DNA of 64,000 bases from Sinomonas gamaensis (GTDB taxonomy: Bacteria > Actinomycetota > Actinomycetes > Actinomycetales > Micrococcaceae). A program made the position numbers and the translations under genes. The notes beneath the pieces were generated by a model, which had not been told where the DNA came from, did not search any database, and worked only from the letters and a program-made list of their open reading frames with translations. The stretch lies in contig NZ_SSCL01000002.1 in the NCBI RefSeq assembly GCF_005876955.1, forward strand, positions 248,001-312,000, given 5' to 3'. This document shows positions 59,442 through 64,000 of the stretch, in pieces (the first letter of the stretch is position 1; every line of letters begins with the position of its first letter).

Positions 59442-59580
59442 ACGTGCTTCTCCCATCCAGACTTTGACTGTCGGTACCGGAATTCCACCGGTTCAACCGG
59501 AAGCCCAGTTCACATCGAGCTGGACCGCCGGGTCGCGGACTGTTACCGCCGGTTCGGACTTTCACCGACCCCGGAGCACG
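59442..59580 (-). ncRNA. FMN riboswitch (RFN element)
   Basis: The minus strand carries the conserved RFN blocks: GGTCGGTGAAAGTCCGAACCGGCGG-type start (GTGAAAGTCCGAACC), ACAGTCCGCGACCC, GGTGGAATTCCGGTACCGACAGT-type core (AATTCCGGTACCGAC), and CAAAGTCTGGATGGGAGAAG at the 3' side. Arms pair at both ends. It controls the rib operon; FMN binding would lower ribDEBAH expression. Confidence 0.95.
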
Positions 59581-59710
59581 TTCATTCGTGGTGGTCGATG
59601 GCTCCCTATCCGAGGACGGAGGACCACGGCCAATGACATTGTGGCATACCCTGAGGCAGGCTCGTGACGTTCGGCGTCACGAACGTCATCTGCGCTGTTG
59701 ACGTCGGGGC

Positions 59711-59918
59711 CCCCACCGCCCACATCGGGTCTCCCACCGCCGACATCGGGTCTTCCACCCCCGACATCGGGTCTTCCACCCCCGACATCGGGTCCCCCAC
59801 CGCCGACATCGGGTCCCCCACCCCCGACATCGGGTCCCCCACCGCCGACATCGGGTCCCCCACCGCCGACATCGGGTCCCCCACCGCCGACATCGGGTCT
59901 CCCACCGCCGACATCGGG
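59711..59918. repeat. tandem array A, about 10 x 21 bp
   Basis: Ten near-identical 21-bp units built on CCCACCGCCGACATCGGGT, phased exactly every 21 bp (CATCGGG at 59723, 59744 and so on to 59912). Variation is mostly G/C at one position and C/T at the junction. Because the period is a multiple of three, several frames stay open on both strands and would encode heptapeptide repeats; I see no start signal and do not call a gene. Confidence 0.95.
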
Positions 59919-60004
59919 ACTTCCGGGCGCACGAAGACCGGGGGCGGATTTCTCAATGATGCCGCCACCCGTCGTCGGACTTAACCTGCACTTAACCCGC
60001 AAGG

Positions 60005-60214
60005 CCCGACCTCAGCGCCACCAGACCCGACCTCAGCGCCACCAGACCCGACCTCAGCGCCACCAGACCCGACCTCAGCGCCACCAGACCCGACCCTCAG
60101 CGCCGCCAGACCCGACCTCAGCGCCGCCAGACCCGACCTCAGCGCCACCAGACCCGACCTCAGCGCCACCGGGCCCGACCTCAGCGCGACCGGGCCCGAC
60201 CTCGGCGGGGGCGC
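60005..60214. repeat. tandem array B, about 10 x 21 bp
   Basis: Ten units built on CGACCTCAGCGCCACCAGAC with 21-bp spacing (CCCGAC at 60005, 60026, 60047, 60068, 60089, then 60111 to 60195), with one 22-bp unit. The last copies are more diverged. It begins a few bases past the rpe stop. Its minus strand carries the same TCGGGTC core that array A has on the plus strand. Confidence 0.95.
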
Positions 60215-60221
60215 GGCTGAT

Positions 60222-60890
60222 TCAGGCGCGGACGGTGCCCTCTGCCGCGGCCCGCAGCGCCTCGACGGCGCCTGCGGGGTCGTCGGCGCCGTACACGGCC
60301 GAGCCGGCAACGAAGACATTCGCCCCTGCCTCGGCCGCGCGTTCGATCGTCGAAGCCGAGATGCCGCCGTCGACTTGGATTGCCACCTTTGCGCCGCTGC
60401 CGTCGACGGCGGCGCGCGCACGACGAATCTTCGGAAGCATCACGTCGAGAAAGGCCTGGCCGCCGAATCCGGGCTCGACGGTCATGATGAGCAGCATGTC
60501 GAGTTCTGTCAGCATGTCGAGGTAGGGCTCGACGGCGGTTGCGGGGCGGAGCGCCATCCCGGCTTTGGAGCCGCGGGCGCGCAACTCTCGCGCGAGCTTG
60601 ATGGGGGCGGCAGCTGCCTCTGCATGGAACGTCACGGACGCGAGCCCGAGGTCAGCGTAGAGCGGGGCCCACCGATCCGCCTCCGAGATCATCAGGTGGG
60701 CGTCGAGGGGAACCGGACTCACTTCCTGGATCCGCTCGACAACAGGAAGGCCGAGGGTGAGGTTGGGGACGAAGTGGTTGTCCATGACGTCGACGTGCAC
60801 GGCATCAGCGGTGGAGATGCGGGCGAGCTCGGCCTCGAGGTTCACGAAGTCAGCGGACAGGATGCTGGGGTGGATGCTGCAGCGGCTCAC
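60222..60890 (-). CDS. rpe: ribulose-phosphate 3-epimerase
   Basis: Interconverts ribulose 5-phosphate and xylulose 5-phosphate in the pentose phosphate pathway. 222 aa TIM barrel. Metal- and substrate-binding motifs [41 protein letters not shown] and QVDGGIS are all present. The GTG start at 60890 abuts the rsmB stop with no gap. Last gene of def-fmt-rsmB-rpe; tandem array B begins right after it and no ordinary terminator is seen. Confidence 0.97.
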   Translation of the reverse strand: MSRCSIHPSILSADFVNLEAELARISTADAVHVDVMDNHFVPNLTLGLPVVERIQEVSPVPLDAHLMISEADRWAPLYADLGLASVTFHAEAAAAPIKLARELRARGSKAGMALRPATAVEPYLDMLTELDMLLIMTVEPGFGGQAFLDVMLPKIRRARAAVDGSGAKVAIQVDGGISASTIERAAEAGANVFVAGSAVYGADDPAGAVEALRAAAEGTVRA

Positions 60891-62381
60891 TCAGGACTCC
60901 TCGGTGGGTAGCTTGCGGAAGAGGGCGAGGAACATGGCGTCTGTTCCGTGGACGTGCGGCCAGAGTTGGGCGGTTCCGTCGTGGGCGGCCTCCAGCGGAC
61001 GGAGCGCCACCGCGTCGAGGACGACGCCGGCGTCGAGCGTCTCCACGTCCCCTCGCCTGCGCAGGGCGTCGGCAACAACGGCGACGGTCTCTGCAGGATG
61101 GGGCGAGCACGTCACATAGCCGACGACTCCGCCAGGCGCCGCCGCATCGATGGCGGCGTCGAGCAGCTGCCGTTGGAGCGGTACGAGCTCAGCCACGTCC
61201 CCGGGCGTCCTGCGCCAGCGCGATTCAGGACGACGGCGGAGCGCGCCGAGTCCGCTGCACGGCACATCGACAATCACCCGGTCGAACGTTCCTTTGAGCT
61301 CGGGCGCGAGAGTCCGCCCGTCTCCGGTTCTCACCGACCAGACATTCTCCGGTACCGGGCGCAGTGCGCGCCGGACGAGCTCGGCCCGATGCTCGGCTGG
61401 CTCGTTCGCCAGCAGCGTCGCCCCTCGCTCGGCTGCGAGAGCACCGAGGAGGGCAGCCTTGCCGCCGGGTCCCGCGCAGAGATCGAGCCAGCGTTCGCCG
61501 GAATTGCGCGTTCCCTCGACGGGCGCCGCAGCCACCGCCCGCGCCACCAGCTGGGAACCGACGTCCTGGATGCGGAGGGTGCCCCCGCGCACGGCATCCC
61601 ATCGGCCCAGGTCCCCTCCTGCCGAGAGGGCGGACCCTTCGACGAGCTCCCCCGGCGTCGCGCCGTCCTGCAGGGCCTCGTCGAGCGTTCCTATGCCTGG
61701 AAGTGCCACCAGATTGACCACGGGGGCGGCGTTGTCCGCCTCGAGCAGGTCCTCGATCTCGTTCGCTGCCCGGCCGTGCGCGACCAGTGACTGCCGCAGG
61801 GCGCGAACGATCCACGATGGGTGAGCGTGGCGCAGCGCTGCCGCCTCGACCTCGTCGCTAGCGCCTGCGACCAGCTCGGCAAGCCAGTCCTCGAGGTCAT
61901 GCTCGCTCACGCGGCGCAGCACGGCGTTGACCAGAGACGCGGGTCCGGCACCCACCACCGCGCGCGTCAGGGCGACCGTCTGGTTGAGGGCCGCGTGAGG
62001 CGGGACGCGCATGCCCAGAAGCTGGTGGGCCCCGAGGCGGAGGACATCGAGCACCGCCGGGTCGAGTCGATCGAGGGGACGGTCGACGCAGCGCGCAAGG
62101 ATTGCGTCGTAGGTTCCCTGACCACGCAGCGCTCCGTAGGCGAGCTCGGTGGCAAAGCCTGCGTCCCGCCGGTCGAGGCGGTGGTGGCGGATACTCGCGG
62201 GCAGCACCAGATTCGCGTAGGCGTCGTCACGCGAGACAGCGCGTAGCACTTCGAACGCCACGAGCCGGGCCGGGTCTGCGAAACGAGACCGCTGACTGGG
62301 CGCCTGTTGGCTGAATTGGCGACGAGCCGCTGTGCCGCGATTCCGTTCGCGTCCGCGCTCATTGCGGCGTGAGCCGTTCAC
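60891..62381 (-). CDS. rsmB: 16S rRNA (cytosine-C5)-methyltransferase RsmB
   Basis: Methylates 16S rRNA cytosine with SAM, 496 aa. The N-terminal NusB-like domain follows a basic leader of ~30 residues. The methyltransferase core has SAM loop DLCAGPGGKAALL, catalytic Cys in VPCSGLGALRRRPESRW and the second Cys in VTCSPHPAE. GTG 62381 overlaps the fmt stop by four bases (GTGA), which fixes the start; the frame continues to 62423 inside fmt. Confidence 0.95.
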   Translation of the reverse strand: MNGSRRNERGRERNRGTAARRQFSQQAPSQRSRFADPARLVAFEVLRAVSRDDAYANLVLPASIRHHRLDRRDAGFATELAYGALRGQGTYDAILARCVDRPLDRLDPAVLDVLRLGAHQLLGMRVPPHAALNQTVALTRAVVGAGPASLVNAVLRRVSEHDLEDWLAELVAGASDEVEAAALRHAHPSWIVRALRQSLVAHGRAANEIEDLLEADNAAPVVNLVALPGIGTLDEALQDGATPGELVEGSALSAGGDLGRWDAVRGGTLRIQDVGSQLVARAVAAAPVEGTRNSGERWLDLCAGPGGKAALLGALAAERGATLLANEPAEHRAELVRRALRPVPENVWSVRTGDGRTLAPELKGTFDRVIVDVPCSGLGALRRRPESRWRRTPGDVAELVPLQRQLLDAAIDAAAPGGVVGYVTCSPHPAETVAVVADALRRRGDVETLDAGVVLDAVALRPLEAAHDGTAQLWPHVHGTDAMFLALFRKLPTEES

Positions 62382-63301
62382 GAGAACCTCATTCCCTCGC
62401 TGGTCCAGGAGCCCCTGGCCCAATCGGCGGCTGCCATCATCTTCTTCCCTGCCGGCTGGACGCGCATCAGTTCCACCGGATGCGTCGCCGTGCCCACAAG
62501 CAGGACCTTCCCATCCCAGGCCAGCTCGCCCATCGGGAGGTCGCCGACGTCGGGGCGGAGCCTTGGTGGCTCAAGCTTGAACCGCTGCCCGTCGAGCACC
62601 GTCCAGGCCCCCGGCTCGGGCGTGACCCCCCTCGCGCGCCGGTGGATGGCGACGGCGGGCTGGCTCCAATCGATCCGTCCGTCCTCGATCGTGAGCTTAG
62701 GAGCGTACGTAGGTTCCCCCTCTTGCGGGCGCGGCACGAGGCTGCCGTCGGCAATGCCCTCGAGCGTGCGCGCGAGAAGCTCGGCGCCGCTGGCCGCGAG
62801 CTCCTCCAGGAGCTCCCCGGAGGTGGCCTCCTGTTCCGGCGTCACCGCCATCGTGCCGTACACGGGCCCTGTATCCAGACCTTCTTCAAGCTTGAAGGTG
62901 GACGCTCCTACGACGTCGTCGCCGTGGATCACGGCGTGCTGGACGGGAGCCGCCCCACGCCACGCGGGCAGCAGCGAGAAGTGGAGGTTCACCCATCCGT
63001 GCGGGGGGACGGCGAGCGCGGCAGGCGGCACGAGCCCGCCGAACGCGACGATCGCGGCCACATCCGGCTCGAGGTCAGCGATCTCTTGCGTGGTCTCGGC
63101 CGTGATGCGGCTTGCCTTGATCACCGGCAGTCCCAGCGCGGCGGCACGAGCGGCGACGGGCGACGGCGTGAGGACGCGTTTGCGTCCAATCGGCGCGTCG
63201 GGCCGGGTCAGCACCCCGACGACGTCCATCCCGGGGTCCGTGACGAGCCTTTCCAGGGAGGGGACTGCGACGCGCGGGGTGCCCGCGAACAGGACCCTCA
63301 C
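62378..63301 (-). CDS. fmt: methionyl-tRNA formyltransferase
   Basis: Formylates initiator Met-tRNA with 10-formyl-tetrahydrofolate. 307 aa. RVLFAGTPRVAVPSL starts the Rossmann domain; VNLHFSLLPAWRGAAPVQ carries the catalytic segment with Asn and His; a C-terminal OB-like domain follows. GTG 63301 overlaps the def stop by four bases. It partners with def: one adds the formyl group, the other removes it after synthesis. Confidence 0.97.
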   Translation of the reverse strand: MRVLFAGTPRVAVPSLERLVTDPGMDVVGVLTRPDAPIGRKRVLTPSPVAARAAALGLPVIKASRITAETTQEIADLEPDVAAIVAFGGLVPPAALAVPPHGWVNLHFSLLPAWRGAAPVQHAVIHGDDVVGASTFKLEEGLDTGPVYGTMAVTPEQEATSGELLEELAASGAELLARTLEGIADGSLVPRPQEGEPTYAPKLTIEDGRIDWSQPAVAIHRRARGVTPEPGAWTVLDGQRFKLEPPRLRPDVGDLPMGELAWDGKVLLVGTATHPVELMRVQPAGKKMMAAADWARGSWTSEGMRFS

Positions 63302-63894
63302 GCGGTCGAGTCCCGGCTGAAGGAAGCCCCGGAAGAGGATCCTCCCGTCCCAAACGCAGAGCCGACGTGCGCGGACCGCTTGGTCACGGTCTGGTCGGCG
63401 ATCGAGGAGTAGTTCAAACCACGAATGGCGCGGTACGCCGCGCGACGATCATCGCCCTCGAGCCGATCGACAAAAAGGACTCCGTCCAGGTGGTCCGTCT
63501 CGTGCTGGAATGCACGGGCAAGCATGCCCTGCGCTTCGATTTCAACCGGATTCCCCTGCAGGTCGAATCCCCTGACGACGACCGAACGCCGCCGACGGAC
63601 GGGGAACGCAACGCCCGGAATGCTGAGACACCCCTCGACCACGTCATCCTGGAAGTCATCAGACAGCGTCAGCTCCGGGTTGACCACGTGCCCCCGCTGC
63701 CCGTCGATCTGGTACGTGAAGACCCGCTGTCCAACGCCAACCTGGGGAGCAGCAAGGCCCGCGCCGTCGACGTCCTCCATGGTCTCCATCATGTCCGCCA
63801 CGAGCCGTTCGAGCTCCGGCCCGAACTCGGTCACGGGATCCGCGGGCGTCCGCAGCACGGGGTCACCGATGATCCGGATGGGCAGGACTGCCAT
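63298..63894 (-). CDS. def: peptide deformylase
   Basis: Removes formyl from nascent N-terminal methionine; Fe/Zn metalloprotease. 198 aa. The three family motifs are GAGLAAPQVG, EGCLSIPG (metal Cys) and QHETDHLDG (metal His and catalytic Glu). The C-terminus has a Ser/Gly-rich extension of about 30 residues beyond the catalytic domain. ATG 63894 has AAAGG ten bases upstream. It is the first gene of the operon; TAGACT at 63948-63953 may be the -10 box, leaving a leader of some 50 nt. Confidence 0.96.
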   Translation of the reverse strand: MAVLPIRIIGDPVLRTPADPVTEFGPELERLVADMMETMEDVDGAGLAAPQVGVGQRVFTYQIDGQRGHVVNPELTLSDDFQDDVVEGCLSIPGVAFPVRRRRSVVVRGFDLQGNPVEIEAQGMLARAFQHETDHLDGVLFVDRLEGDDRRAAYRAIRGLNYSSIADQTVTKRSAHVGSAFGTGGSSSGASFSRDSTA

Positions 63895-64000
63895 GGCGAG
63901 ATGAGCCTTTCGACGAAAGAGGGAAGCAAGAGGGAAGGACGGGGACGAGTCTAGTCGGGAGGGGTTGCTGCTAGGCGATCGGCGGGGGCGGCAGGGGAAG

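Noticed and set aside
59711-60214. CRISPR array
   Set aside because: Units abut with no unique spacers, the units are not palindromic, and no cas genes are in the window.
59562-60525. Long ORFs on both strands spanning the two tandem arrays
   Set aside because: The 21-bp period keeps all frames open; no ribosome binding site or promoter fits, and the minus-strand frame runs into the FMN riboswitch. Low-complexity heptapeptide repeats are a by-product of the arrays.

Overview
The window is high-GC, densely coded DNA whose gene content and order point to the actinobacterial family Micrococcaceae (Arthrobacter/Sinomonas-like). The evidence is WhiA, an ANTAR-type PdtaR regulator, a DUF3516 helicase, an Eis-type acetyltransferase, an HGxxPAAW-motif protein, a Trp-associated membrane protein, frequent GTG starts and many apparently leaderless genes. 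The genus assignment is inference. Most of the window is conserved chromosome; I see no prophage, transposase, CRISPR array or rRNA.

Layout. 1-6.9 kb (minus strand): the glycolytic run gap-pgk-tpiA (tpiA cut by the window edge), a Mn/Fe superoxide dismutase, and whiA-yvcK-rapZ. 7.0-9.4 kb: a gene-poor accessory insert between rapZ and uvrC with a small secreted protein, two tiny ORFs, a perfect 20-bp tandem repeat, a diverged duplication and a long hairpin. 9.4-28.6 kb: uvrC, plsC, a HAD phosphatase, uvrA, a GntR/metallo-hydrolase divergent pair, a methyltransferase, a large helicase, an acetyltransferase-peptidase pair, a phage-like endolysin, an MFS transporter, uvrB, coaE and yigZ. All three excision-repair genes (uvrA, uvrB, uvrC) therefore lie within 18 kb.

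28.6-41.1 kb: rpsA, an Eis-like gene, polA, a thioesterase, a reductase-like protein, the Pit phosphate transporter with a coupled small membrane protein, tRNA-Leu(CAA), pdtaR and pyk. 39.7-46 kb: gltBD (glutamate synthase). 46.2-55.7 kb: trpE to trpA with hisI upstream, then hisF, hisG and hisE. 55.7-59.6 kb: ribDEBAH under an FMN riboswitch. 59.7-60.2 kb: two facing 21-bp tandem arrays. 60.2-63.9 kb: the def-fmt-rsmB-rpe operon.

Notable signals. (1) Between the FMN aptamer and ribD lies a 22-codon ORF with a strong ribosome binding site. Its stop overlaps the ribD start, and its ribosome binding site can be paired away by a local stem. (2) Two arrays of ten copies each, both with a 21-bp period, share a 7-nt core in opposite orientation. 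(3) At least 13 genes show TANNNT followed by 6-7 nt and then the start codon, which predicts leaderless transcripts; uvrA also has a LexA-like palindrome inside this promoter. (4) The rapZ-uvrC accessory insert carries a chaplin-like secreted peptide gene.
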